From the IMG/VR virus record IMGVR_UViG_3300021247_000536, positions 1-64,000 of that record: a stretch of DNA of 64,000 bases. One strand, written 5' to 3'. The position numbers were made by a program, and so were the translations under genes. The notes beneath the pieces were generated by a model. The model searched no databases. It saw nothing but the letters and a program-made list of their open reading frames with translations, and was not told the origin of the DNA. Positions 48,750-56,632 of the stretch are shown here, piece by piece. Position 1 is the first letter of the stretch. Each line of letters opens with the position of its first letter. This DNA comes from a virus.

Positions 48750-50530
48750 TGAAGGTATCGATCTATAAGAATGCGAAGGACAACAAAGGGGCTATCAGAG
48801 ATGTGTCCCTTGTGTTGTCGGCTATAAAGAGTGGCAAGTATAGAGAGCATGTGCGTGCTCTTCGTGACATGAGTAAGGAGGAGTATGATGACAAGAAGAA
48901 GGAGATGCTTCCTGCTGTCACATTCTCTGGGACGTTTTCTCCTGTGAGATCGATCAACAACTGCGTAACATACAACAGCATTGTCACAATAGACATTGAT
49001 AACTTGGATGACGAGAAGATCATGGACATACAGGACAGAGTTAAGTCAGATCCCTATGTTATGTGCATGTTTGTATCCCCATCTGGAGAAGGGCTCAAGA
49101 TGTTGGTTCCGGTATCCTCTGGCAAGGATAACCACTACGATGCATTCAAATGTCTGGAGCTTTACTTTAAGACGAACTACGATATCACTATCGATCCGTC
49201 AGGTAAAGATCCTTGCAGGCTTTGCTTTGTATCTTTTGATCCTGAGCTTTACTACAATGGCTCAGCTCAACGGTTTCCTGTTGAGATATCAGAAGAGTCT
49301 CGCAACAGAGTGTATTCAGATAGAGAGGTTGCCTACAAAGGGTTTACCATTACTGCCGATGACGAGAAGAAGTTTGCGGTATGTAAGGAGTGGGCCAACT
49401 TCTATAAGCCATACCAAGAAGGGAACAGAAACAACCACGTCCATAAGTTATCGTGCGACATGAACAGATGTGGTATTCCACAGGACAATGCCGTATTGAT
49501 GATCGCCAGAACTTACACCGACTTTCCGGTGGCTGAGATCAAGGACTGCGTGCGTAATGCCTACAACAACAAAGATCAGCACAACACCATCAGCGTCTTC
49601 GACTTCGAATCTGAACAAGATGGGATGCGTGGCATGATGGAGTTCCATACAGCATCATCTCTCATCGACAAGATCATGTCCAATCCAGTAGGCGATCTTA
49701 TCCCTACAGGGTTCTCAAAGAGAGACGCTGTACTTGGAGGAGGTCTTGCAAGAGGATCGCTGTATGCATACGTAGGTAGAGAGAAGACGTTCAAGTCTGT
49801 CGATGCTATGTGCACAGCTCTTTATCTAGCCAAGCAGGGCAGGTCTGTGCTGTATCTAAACGGCGAGATGAGTGACAGACAGTTCCTTATGATCGTAGCT
49901 CAGCAAGAGATGGGCATCAAGCGCATGGACTTCGACAAGCACCTTCCTGAGATTGCCAAGTACATGAAGGAACATCTATCATCATTGTGTGTGGTGTCTG
50001 GCTCGGACTTTACTCAGGACAACATCATCAAGACATGTGATTCTATCAATCATTCGTTGAAGAAAGAGGTTGATCTAGTTATCCTAGATGGTCTCACTCA
50101 CATGAAGTGGCCAGACAAGGATGAGATCAGGTCAGCCATTAACAACTCAGTGATCTGTAAGGAGATTGTCAAGAAGGCCAATGCCGGAAAGGGTGTAGCT
50201 ATGATCGTTCTCATCCACACCAACTCACAGTCTCAGATGTGGAACCGAGGTCCTCAGCAGTTTGTTCGAGGAGGCATGAAGGTTATGGCCAACATGGACG
50301 GCAGTGTAGGTTTCAGCAAGTTCATCGAGCCATCATCATTGTCAGATGAGTCATCACCAGAGTTTAGGAATGACATATATCACGTGAGAGTTATTGACTA
50401 CCGTATGACCGGAGACTCAGTCAACACTGTCATGGACATAGATCACCAGCGAGTGAGACCATCTGAGTCGGACACTGAACCATTCATGTATGAAATAAAA
50501 CAAGAAGAAGAAAACAAATATAAGAGATAA
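48749..50530 (+). CDS. Primase-helicase with BT4734-type N-terminal domain
   Basis: 593 residues. Residues about 60-180 (ITIDIDNLDD-type segment VTIDIDNLDDEKI, FVSPSGEGLKMLVPV, PCRLCFVSFDP) match the BT4734/VirE-N domain found with primases in Bacteroidota. The C-terminal half has a RecA/DnaB-type P-loop GREKTFKS near 344, with Phe replacing the usual Gly before Lys-Ser, and EMSDRQFLM and LVILDGLTHMKW (Walker B) after it. It likely unwinds DNA and primes synthesis. Confidence 0.75.
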   Translation: MKVSIYKNAKDNKGAIRDVSLVLSAIKSGKYREHVRALRDMSKEEYDDKKKEMLPAVTFSGTFSPVRSINNCVTYNSIVTIDIDNLDDEKIMDIQDRVKSDPYVMCMFVSPSGEGLKMLVPVSSGKDNHYDAFKCLELYFKTNYDITIDPSGKDPCRLCFVSFDPELYYNGSAQRFPVEISEESRNRVYSDREVAYKGFTITADDEKKFAVCKEWANFYKPYQEGNRNNHVHKLSCDMNRCGIPQDNAVLMIARTYTDFPVAEIKDCVRNAYNNKDQHNTISVFDFESEQDGMRGMMEFHTASSLIDKIMSNPVGDLIPTGFSKRDAVLGGGLARGSLYAYVGREKTFKSVDAMCTALYLAKQGRSVLYLNGEMSDRQFLMIVAQQEMGIKRMDFDKHLPEIAKYMKEHLSSLCVVSGSDFTQDNIIKTCDSINHSLKKEVDLVILDGLTHMKWPDKDEIRSAINNSVICKEIVKKANAGKGVAMIVLIHTNSQSQMWNRGPQQFVRGGMKVMANMDGSVGFSKFIEPSSLSDESSPEFRNDIYHVRVIDYRMTGDSVNTVMDIDHQRVRPSESDTEPFMYEIKQEEENKYKR

Positions 50531-50533
50531 CCT

Positions 50534-50686
50534 ATGAACATATTGCTAGTATTCAAGGACTTCATAAAGTCCTTCAGTAAGAAGAAGGAAGTGTACAAGC
50601 CAGAGATTAAACTCAAGAGCACGTACACTCCAAAGAATGGGTTCAAGTTCGCAAAGGACTTCCCTGTAAACTCAGCTCAACTATAA
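50534..50686 (+). CDS. Small basic protein
   Basis: 50 residues (MNILLVFKDFIKSFSKKKEV at the start), Lys-rich, with an amphipathic N-terminal helix. It lies 3 bases after the primase-helicase and 3 bases before the VRR-NUC gene, so it is in the operon. Function unknown. Confidence 0.6.
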   Translation: MNILLVFKDFIKSFSKKKEVYKPEIKLKSTYTPKNGFKFAKDFPVNSAQL

Positions 50687-50689
50687 GCT

Positions 50690-51133
50690 ATGGCAAAGAA
50701 CAAGAAGTCAGAACAGAAGCTACAGACCAGGATCTCGGATTACATCAACAAGAAGTACCCGGGGACTATGTTCAAGTGTGACGTAGCTGCAGGCATGAAG
50801 ATGTCAATAGGTATGGCTGTGCTTGTCAAGAGGTGGAGATCATCCACTGGATTCCCTGACGTAGATATCTATGAACCCAAAGGACAGTGGAGCATGCTAT
50901 GCCTAGAGCTTAAGACAGAGGCCGGCAACCCATTCAAGGTTGATGGCACACTACGCAAGGATAGTCACCTAGAAGATCAGGCACAGACACACGAAGCTCT
51001 TAAGAGAAGGGGCTGCATGGCACTGTTCACTATAGGGTTCGAGCACACCGCCGCTGTGGTGGACTGGTACATGTCAGGATGCGATGGCAACCACCCTGTA
51101 TATGTTAAGAAAAAAGATAGTAAATTATTTTGA
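50690..51133 (+). CDS. VRR-NUC nuclease
   Basis: 147 residues. It has the VRR-NUC order: SEQKLQTRISDYINKKYPG, then STGFPDVDIYEP (catalytic Asp), LCLELKTEAGNP (Glu-x-Lys), and RKDSHLEDQAQTHEALKRRG (Gln helix). Family members are endonucleases acting on branched DNA, such as Holliday junctions or flaps. It probably resolves replication or recombination intermediates. Confidence 0.85.
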   Translation: MAKNKKSEQKLQTRISDYINKKYPGTMFKCDVAAGMKMSIGMAVLVKRWRSSTGFPDVDIYEPKGQWSMLCLELKTEAGNPFKVDGTLRKDSHLEDQAQTHEALKRRGCMALFTIGFEHTAAVVDWYMSGCDGNHPVYVKKKDSKLF

Positions 51134-51158
51134 TATCAAAATCTAATTACTATTTTTG
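51128..51158 (+). promoter_or_regulatory. Promoter overlapped by a perfect palindrome
   Basis: TTTTG (51128-51132) and TATTTTTG (51151-51158), spacer 18, form a Bacteroidota-type promoter. The -33 element is half of the perfect 14-bp palindrome TTTTGATATCAAAA (51128-51141), a likely operator. ATG follows at 51173. Confidence 0.65.
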
Positions 51159-51172
51159 CCAAAATAACAATT

Positions 51173-51472
51173 ATGTTTCTGCTGGTAAAGCTCGTTATAA
51201 AGGATAAGAAATCTCCGGTACCTATGTTTGGCATAGTAGAGAAGTCTATCGAAGTCTCTAAGATCCACAACTTTAGACCTTGGCATAGAACACCTAGCCA
51301 TCAAGGCATCGAGGGTGAGATGATCAAGGTGAATATGGTGGAGTGTAATCCTGACGGCACAGAGAAGAAACGTTATTTCGAAATAGTGAATGAGTCACTT
51401 GAGTCGTTCACTGAAAGGGTAAACATGTTAAAGAATGGTCAATGGAACAATTCCCAAAAGACATCATTGTAG
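51173..51472 (+). CDS. Hypothetical protein
   Basis: 99 residues, basic and beta-type N-terminus (MFLLVKLVIKDKKSPVPMFG), with a helical C-terminal part. First gene of the SSB transcript. No family recognised. Confidence 0.6.
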   Translation: MFLLVKLVIKDKKSPVPMFGIVEKSIEVSKIHNFRPWHRTPSHQGIEGEMIKVNMVECNPDGTEKKRYFEIVNESLESFTERVNMLKNGQWNNSQKTSL

Positions 51473-51732
51473 CAAGCAAGAAGCTGCAGCAGTTCTTCAA
51501 GCAGAGATGCGTAGAGCTAGATGTTACTCCAGAGCACGTATGCCACAAGGCTAACGTAGATTTTAAGAAAGTAACTAACTGGATTCAGTCTATTGATCCG
51601 GACACATGTTCTATATCTCAGAGTGAGATCGTGAAGATATTTGATATCATGCATGTGAACATAAGCCTAACGGTGGGTGTGCTTCCGGTTAATAACATAA
51701 CAGAAGATCAGTTGAATGAACTTAGGAGCTAG
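51442..51732 (+). CDS. Small helix-turn-helix-like protein
   Basis: 96 residues. KLQQFFKQRCVELDVTPEHV, CHKANVDFKKVTNWIQ and SEIVKIFDIMHVNISLTV resemble an XRE-like helix-turn-helix, although the recognition helix is unusual. It starts 31 bases inside the previous gene and overlaps the next by 17 bases. A regulatory role is possible, given the palindrome at the upstream promoter. Confidence 0.5.
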   Translation: MEQFPKDIIVASKKLQQFFKQRCVELDVTPEHVCHKANVDFKKVTNWIQSIDPDTCSISQSEIVKIFDIMHVNISLTVGVLPVNNITEDQLNELRS

Positions 51733-51997
51733 GCCATCTGAGCACCACATCGTACTTCATGTAGAGAAGATCGTGTCTATGATGCAGCAGGCGTATGCTG
51801 ACGCTGCCATGATAGATCACAGTGGAAAGTTTTCCTCTGTCAACTCAGTCAAGAAGTCGATATCGGATGTAAGGTCAGCGCTCAAAGATATGGAGCGAGA
51901 CTTAAAGCTTAGGGCTCTGGCTATACGTAAGTTAAAACAAGGCATGGGTCAGGTCGATGAGTTCGACGAGCCTATAGACGACCCAATGGAATCGTAA
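51716..51997 (+). CDS. Helical hypothetical protein
   Basis: 93 residues, helical, with HVEKIVSMMQQAYADAAMID and a basic helix (DMERDLKLRALAIRKLKQGM), ending in an acidic tail (DEFDEPIDDP). The acidic C-terminus resembles that of SSB-type proteins, and the gene sits just before SSB. Function unknown. Confidence 0.55.
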   Translation: MNLGARPSEHHIVLHVEKIVSMMQQAYADAAMIDHSGKFSSVNSVKKSISDVRSALKDMERDLKLRALAIRKLKQGMGQVDEFDEPIDDPMES

Positions 51998-52031
51998 TCA
52001 CTAATCAATTCACAATAAAAACAAAACAACT

Positions 52032-52565
52032 ATGGCACGTACAAGCCTCAATGACGCCAAGAATGGCACAGACTGGAAACCGGAAGTAGCTGCAGACGGA
52101 GCTCCAAAGATGACAGCTAACGCTAACGACTACATCGAGGGATACCTCATGAAGAAGAAGGACAACATCGGAATGCACGGCAGCACAGTGTATGAGATTC
52201 AGATCGCAGAGACGGGAGAATACAATGGCTTTGGATCTGAAGGTAACATGATTAACGTGTGGGGATCTGCTGTTATCAATGAGCTTATGTCTCAGGTTCG
52301 CGTAGGTCAGTGGGTTCGTATTGAGTACAAGGGCAAGAAGCTCAAGAAAGCATCCGAGAAGAAGCACCCTCAGACTCTTGGCATGAATGACTACATCAAG
52401 ATGTTTGATGTTATTGTAGATGACGAGATCGCTGACATTGCCGTGAGTGGTGCTCCTGCCTACAAGCCAGCATCTGTGTCAGCTCCTCAGCCTTCAATGA
52501 ATCATCAGTCTATCCCTGTTGATCTTGGAGTGCCTGAGCCCACCAATGATGATCTCGACTTCTAA
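52032..52565 (+). CDS. ssb: Single-stranded DNA-binding protein
   Basis: 177 residues. A single OB-like domain (YIEGYLMKKKDNIGMHGSTV, then VWGSAVINELMSQVRVGQWV and RIEYKGKKLKK) is followed by a Pro/Ser/Gln-rich linker and an acidic, Phe-ending C-terminal tail (PTNDDLDF), the hallmark of phage and bacterial SSBs that recruits partner proteins. It should coat single strands during replication. It overlaps the next gene by one base. Confidence 0.75.
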   Translation: MARTSLNDAKNGTDWKPEVAADGAPKMTANANDYIEGYLMKKKDNIGMHGSTVYEIQIAETGEYNGFGSEGNMINVWGSAVINELMSQVRVGQWVRIEYKGKKLKKASEKKHPQTLGMNDYIKMFDVIVDDEIADIAVSGAPAYKPASVSAPQPSMNHQSIPVDLGVPEPTNDDLDF

Positions 52566-52903
52566 TGAGTAAGAACAAAGAGTTCAAGACTGTAACCCTG
52601 GACATGAGCAATCCGCGTCATGCCAGGGTTGCTTTTAAGTATTTGTGTGAAGAGGTCCTTGGTGTCTCGACAATAAAAGTTCCGCGCAGCATTGTCAAAA
52701 CCAAGGGTAAGTATGACGCAGAAGATCTTGTAAGGTTAATTGATCACCTAGGAATATACGCTCAGCTTACCATAACATTCAACCCTAAAGACCTGAGAGA
52801 TCATGTCAAGAACTCGGGCTTTGGTAAAAAGAAAAGGGACCAACTTCCGCCGATCCCTTTAATCACTGTCGAAGATGTCGACACATTCACAATAAAAGAC
52901 TAA
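52565..52903 (+). CDS. Hypothetical protein, last gene of the plus block
   Basis: 112 residues, basic N-terminus, with HARVAFKYLCEEVLGV and a C-terminal KKKRDQLPPIPLI segment. It directly follows SSB. Its stop codon overlaps the stop of the convergent gene (CTAA shared), and no terminator is seen between the two transcription units. Confidence 0.6.
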   Translation: MSKNKEFKTVTLDMSNPRHARVAFKYLCEEVLGVSTIKVPRSIVKTKGKYDAEDLVRLIDHLGIYAQLTITFNPKDLRDHVKNSGFGKKKRDQLPPIPLITVEDVDTFTIKD

Positions 52904-53130
52904 TCATCTTCCTCTTCTTCCATCTCCATCTCTCCGCCTGCTGTCTTGTAAAGTTCAGCAACACGAGCGATAGCCTTGTTGGCTTCCTTTGATGTGAAGA
53001 CTTCCTTTACTTCTTTGTACTGCATTTGATCATATGGTCCAGATCCTGGAGCCTTATACTTCTCGCAGTAGCATACGATGAACCCATTCTTTGCGGGCTT
53101 CAACATTACTGATTCGCAATCCATTGACAT
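52900..53130 (-). CDS. Small protein with acidic tail
   Basis: 76 residues, with NGFIVCYCEKYKAPGSGPYD and a C-terminal run of Glu, Met and Asp. Last gene of the right minus operon, convergent with the replication block. No family recognised. Confidence 0.55.
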   Translation of the reverse strand: MSMDCESVMLKPAKNGFIVCYCEKYKAPGSGPYDQMQYKEVKEVFTSKEANKAIARVAELYKTAGGEMEMEEEEDD

Positions 53131-53142
53131 ATCCTAATTGGT

Positions 53143-53460
53143 TTAGAGTGAAGCCGCAATGTCGGCCATGAATGTATTGCAAGCAGCCTGATCTCCAGCT
53201 GTCCACGCTAAGTGCGCTGCGTCACCTACGTCCTGCAGTTCAAAGGCGATCTCTCCTGCATCATGCAGAACAATACGAGCCCATGTCTTTGTAGGGTAAG
53301 GGTATGAAGATCCTGGATTTGCAATGTACACAGCCGTGAAGTCTCGGATCTGTGACTTCACAATGTTGTGAAGCATTATTGTATACCCAGCATCGGCAGC
53401 AACCTTCATTACAAGGTCAGCCGGTACTCCTTCATCGATATAGATCTTTGTTCCTGGCAT
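53143..53460 (-). CDS. Hypothetical virion-related protein
   Basis: 105 residues, Ala-rich, mixed alpha/beta (TKIYIDEGVPADLVMKVAAD). Belongs to a string of short minus genes after the spike genes. No cysteine cluster, unlike the genes upstream in the operon. Function unknown. Confidence 0.55.
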   Translation of the reverse strand: MPGTKIYIDEGVPADLVMKVAADAGYTIMLHNIVKSQIRDFTAVYIANPGSSYPYPTKTWARIVLHDAGEIAFELQDVGDAAHLAWTAGDQAACNTFMADIAASL

Positions 53461-53464
53461 GGTG

Positions 53465-53800
53465 TTATGGTGTTACTGATTGAATCTGAAATGTTCCTGT
53501 AGGAGTAGTAACCTGAAGCCCTGCAGCAAGGATTGTTCCGTACTCTGTAGCGGTAACAACACCTGTAAGCAACGCCTTGTTCCATGCGCATGCTGTTTCC
53601 TGAAGGATGTTGAGAGCTTCGTTAGAAGTTCCTGACACTCCATTGTCTGACAAATAAACATTGCCAGCGTCGTCCTTGTATGACAACAGGTTCCCGTTTG
53701 TTGTGTCGAAGAAATATGTCACGTATCCTGCAGCCGGAGTAGCGATACTAGCTGGAGCAGATACTGTGATAGTGTTTGTGTTTAAGATAGGAGTTGCCAT
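53465..53800 (-). CDS. Small structural protein candidate
   Basis: 111 residues, Thr/Ala/Val-rich and beta-type (NTNTITVSAPASIATPAAGY). It resembles head-fibre or tail accessory proteins in composition. Spacing to the neighbours is 4-6 bases. No family recognised. Confidence 0.5.
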   Translation of the reverse strand: MATPILNTNTITVSAPASIATPAAGYVTYFFDTTNGNLLSYKDDAGNVYLSDNGVSGTSNEALNILQETACAWNKALLTGVVTATEYGTILAAGLQVTTPTGTFQIQSVTP

Positions 53801-53806
53801 GTCTTA

Positions 53807-54112
53807 TTATGCAGTTAAGAGTAAGTAATCGGAAGGAGTTACGAAGCCCATGAAGACGCCGGCATTGACCCAACGAACATATCCAGCAGGAGGAGGACAT
53901 ACGTTAAGCATATATCCTTCTGCATCGTTAGGAGTAAGGCACCCTACAATTTTGTTTGTTGATGGATCTCGAACTTCTACAAGTCCAGGAGCGCAACATC
54001 CACATTTATTTTCCTCGCACCCACATCCATTGTCATGAGAATGAGTCTCTGTTGTATTGCACCCACAGTCTGAGCTGTATAGGTTTTGGTTTGACCAAGC
54101 AGTGAAAGCCAT
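53807..54112 (-). CDS. Cysteine-rich fibre-associated protein
   Basis: 101 residues. Seven Cys lie in residues 16-40 as CxC pairs (DCGCN, NGCGCEE, KCGCCAPG), with two His between them (THSHD). The rest is a beta-type domain (VRWVNAGVFMGFVTPSDYLL). This looks like a metal-binding or disulphide-forming tag on a small structural domain. One-base overlap with the upstream gene. Confidence 0.55.
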   Translation of the reverse strand: MAFTAWSNQNLYSSDCGCNTTETHSHDNGCGCEENKCGCCAPGLVEVRDPSTNKIVGCLTPNDAEGYMLNVCPPPAGYVRWVNAGVFMGFVTPSDYLLLTA

Positions 54113-54297
54113 TATAATTGCTTTTTAAGATTTGAAACAAGGATCTTTACCAATTCACCATCCTGAATAGCAAACATGTACGCACTCTCGCTAAGAGATG
54201 TAAGTGTACGAACACTTGCGATATCAGTCATCATTGGAGGTACGCAATTATTATTGGTACACTCATTGCATTTTCCGTTACATTTTCCGTTACACAT
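54112..54297 (-). CDS. Short protein with N-terminal cysteine repeat
   Basis: 61 residues. The N-terminus MCNGKCNGKCNECTNNNC has Cys at 2, 6, 10, 13 and 18, with CNGK repeated. The remainder is helical (TLTSLSESAYMFAIQDGELV). It lies between two other cysteine-tagged proteins. Function unknown. Confidence 0.55.
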   Translation of the reverse strand: MCNGKCNGKCNECTNNNCVPPMMTDIASVRTLTSLSESAYMFAIQDGELVKILVSNLKKQL

Positions 54298-54300
54298 ATC

Positions 54301-54675
54301 TTAAGCGCAGTTACATGAACACCCTCCGCAAATTACGGATATCTGTTCAAAGATTTTATTTACTTCTTCCTCTGTTACGCAGTTAATGCAATCAGGCTCA
54401 ACAAATATGGACCTGTTTGCACCAGACAAATATAACGCTTTTCCGTTTAATGAAAGGAATGATCCTGAATATTTAATATACCCAGTGTGATCTACGCATA
54501 CCCACGGCTCGGCATTGTAACGCTCCAAGGTGTTTAGGTAAGCGTCCAGTAACATTAGAGTGTTAAACATTTGATCAGTAGCTTCTCCGTGCGACATTGC
54601 CACGACGTACTTGTTAGAGTATGCGAGGGCGCAGCACTGAGCCTTACTAAGTCTTTCTTTGAAACACTCTACCAT
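54301..54675 (-). CDS. Protein with C-terminal cysteine cluster
   Basis: 124 residues, with helical N-terminal part containing CC (KAQCCALAYSN), a beta-type middle and a C-terminal tag ICGGCSCNCA (Cys at 116, 119, 121 and 123). Other Cys occur near the tag (DCINCVT). It is co-transcribed with the collar-domain fibre protein. Confidence 0.55.
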   Translation of the reverse strand: MVECFKERLSKAQCCALAYSNKYVVAMSHGEATDQMFNTLMLLDAYLNTLERYNAEPWVCVDHTGYIKYSGSFLSLNGKALYLSGANRSIFVEPDCINCVTEEEVNKIFEQISVICGGCSCNCA

Positions 54676-54676
54676 G

Positions 54677-55480
54677 TTATGCTACTTTCATTATGTACAT
54701 CAAGCTGTAATAAGGAGGACGATTCTCGTGAGCTCCACCTAAACCTGCGTCACCTAGAGTTATTCCTGTAGTAGCAGAAGATGCAGATGTGATGCCAGTA
54801 GTATTTGTCTGAGCAGACACTCCTGTATATGCTGGATCTACTGACACTGCCGGTGTTGCTGAGTCTGTAGTTAACTCGTGAGAGTGATCTCCAGCGTCAG
54901 CCATTCCGTCTGAGTCATTAACCTGAATGCCTGTTGCAGCATCAAGGAATGTTCCGTTGTTATCTGATGTCACCCATGAGTTACCAGCTCCACTCAATGG
55001 AACGTGGTGGTGATCACCTGTTGTATTTGTAGTTCCAGTATGACTGTGAGCTACCTGTGAAGCAGCATGTGTATGACCCGAGTCAGTAACAGGGTGCGTA
55101 TGTCCAGGATCTGTAATAGGGTGAATGTGTCCAGGATCTGTAACCGTGTGCGTGTGCACAGGGATCTCAGATGCAATCAGGGTATGAGTATTCTCTCCCC
55201 CTATGTCATTGACGTTGTAAGACAATCCTGATCCAACGACAAACTTATCACGGAGGTCAGGTGTTGTTATTCCGCTATGGACGTTACCGTCACATGCAGC
55301 CCACTTAACCCATACGCCAGTACCATTACCGTTAGAGTCAAAAGCATTTAGGTCGTCAGGATTTTGGATCATGACAATAGGATGCCCATCGATAATAGGA
55401 GCGAGGTCAAGCATAACCTGATTCAAGGTATCCTGAATCTGAGCTATCTGTGTAGTGCAATTGCAGCAGTTTCCACTCAT
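54677..55480 (-). CDS. Tail-collar fibre protein with His-rich repeats
   Basis: 267 residues. The N-terminus has a cysteine tag (MSGNCCNCTT). The region GVWVKWAACDG and TPDLRDKFVVG is typical of phage tail-collar domains. Residues about 105-150 repeat a TDPGHTHP unit (HTHTVTDPGHIHPITDPGHT), giving HxH pairs that bind iron in T4-type fibre tips. The C-terminus ends with ENRPPYYSLMYIMK, the usual end of collar fibres. It likely forms a trimeric spike or short fibre. Confidence 0.75.
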   Translation of the reverse strand: MSGNCCNCTTQIAQIQDTLNQVMLDLAPIIDGHPIVMIQNPDDLNAFDSNGNGTGVWVKWAACDGNVHSGITTPDLRDKFVVGSGLSYNVNDIGGENTHTLIASEIPVHTHTVTDPGHIHPITDPGHTHPVTDSGHTHAASQVAHSHTGTTNTTGDHHHVPLSGAGNSWVTSDNNGTFLDAATGIQVNDSDGMADAGDHSHELTTDSATPAVSVDPAYTGVSAQTNTTGITSASSATTGITLGDAGLGGAHENRPPYYSLMYIMKVA

Positions 55481-55481
55481 G

Positions 55482-55994
55482 TTAGTTGAATGTTATTGTT
55501 AATGAAGATATTGCAACCTCTATTGCAACACCACGATTCTCTCCTCTTACCTGAATTTCAAGTACGGCTGGAGATGTACTTGGAATCTGTATAGTGACAT
55601 TAAGGTTGTCGATGTTAGTATCAAGAGCAGATGATATTCCTGTGGCTGCAGCTATTGTCTGAGAGTTGGTGACGTCATATACTCGAACATCAAATGTACC
55701 TACTCCGCTAGGCCCCCAGATGTTTGCCAACATAGATGAAAACATTCCAGTACCAAGAGCTGTCCCTGGCCAAGTAAATCTTGCCACTCCAACAAATGTA
55801 ATTGAAGACTCAATCTTATATGTGTTAGTATCGCCATGAATAGGAATAGTTATCCAGTTCTGAGCACTGTCTCCAGCAGGACCAACAGGTCCAGTAGGGC
55901 CAGCAACTCCACGATCTCCTTTAGGCCCTTGTTCACCACGTATGGTTTTTGGGCAACAGCTAGTGCACGATTTTTTTCCGCAAGATTTACACAT
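55482..55994 (-). CDS. Collagen-like fibre protein with N-terminal cysteine tag
   Basis: 170 residues from ATG at 55994. The N-terminus MCKSCGKKSCTSCCPK carries five Cys. Residues about 20-42 are a collagen-type Gly-x-y stretch (GEQGPKGDRGVAGPTGPVGP), and a beta-rich C-terminal domain follows. Collagen-like trimer segments are frequent in phage fibres. An upstream ATG at 56015 would overlap the preceding gene and is less likely. Confidence 0.7.
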   Translation of the reverse strand: MCKSCGKKSCTSCCPKTIRGEQGPKGDRGVAGPTGPVGPAGDSAQNWITIPIHGDTNTYKIESSITFVGVARFTWPGTALGTGMFSSMLANIWGPSGVGTFDVRVYDVTNSQTIAAATGISSALDTNIDNLNVTIQIPSTSPAVLEIQVRGENRGVAIEVAISSLTITFN

Positions 55995-56002
55995 GATCTT
56001 TA

Positions 56003-56578
56003 TCAGCAAGCACACCTGCAGTTAAGCCGCAAGTATGTTATGATGTTGTCGGCGCTAACCATATCGTCGCAACAGATAGCCCTTTTTACCCTGTTCAAAA
56101 GAGCGCTCATCTCTGCAGTCTTGCGGCTCTTATCCTCACGGAATACATCGTCAAACTTAACGTTGTATGTCTTGGCTGTCATCTTATCAACACAGCATTC
56201 AACTTCTTTGATGAACACTGCCGAAGCTGTGGCACTAAACTTGAACGTCAATCCCGCCTGAGCATGACCCGTAGGGTACGTACCCTCCATCTCTACTCGC
56301 ACAGTCCACTTGCCAGACACAATACCATTGGCATTGACATCCCACGGCATGATCTGAAACTCAGACCCATCTCCAGGAAACTGAGAACCTAGATCTTTTA
56401 CGATCTCGTATAGGTTTACAGGAGATTTGATATACGCTACGCATGATGTTACATACGAAGGAAGTATATTCAACGGACCATATCCATACGGATACTCAAA
56501 CGTATAGTTTCCGGTGACGTCTTTGATCACGAATGATCCAACACGTTCTTCTAATTCTATTTTGGATACTAATGACAT
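56003..56578 (-). CDS. Structural protein with C-terminal CxCxC tag
   Basis: 191 residues, beta-rich (GSFVIKDVTGNYTFEYPYGY), with internal CC pairs (VECCVD, ICCDD) and a terminal NCRCAC (Cys 187, 189 and 191). It is the first fibre gene after the giant protein gene and probably part of the virion surface or fibre base. No recognised family. Confidence 0.6.
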   Translation of the reverse strand: MSLVSKIELEERVGSFVIKDVTGNYTFEYPYGYGPLNILPSYVTSCVAYIKSPVNLYEIVKDLGSQFPGDGSEFQIMPWDVNANGIVSGKWTVRVEMEGTYPTGHAQAGLTFKFSATASAVFIKEVECCVDKMTAKTYNVKFDDVFREDKSRKTAEMSALLNRVKRAICCDDMVSADNIITYLRLNCRCAC

Positions 56579-56632
56579 TGGCGTAAAGTTAGTAATTATT
56601 ATTACAAGTACACATTGTTACCATCATTTTTT

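Noticed and set aside
52880-52920. Terminator between the convergent plus and minus blocks
   Set aside because: The stop codons overlap and no inverted repeat with a T-run lies nearby.
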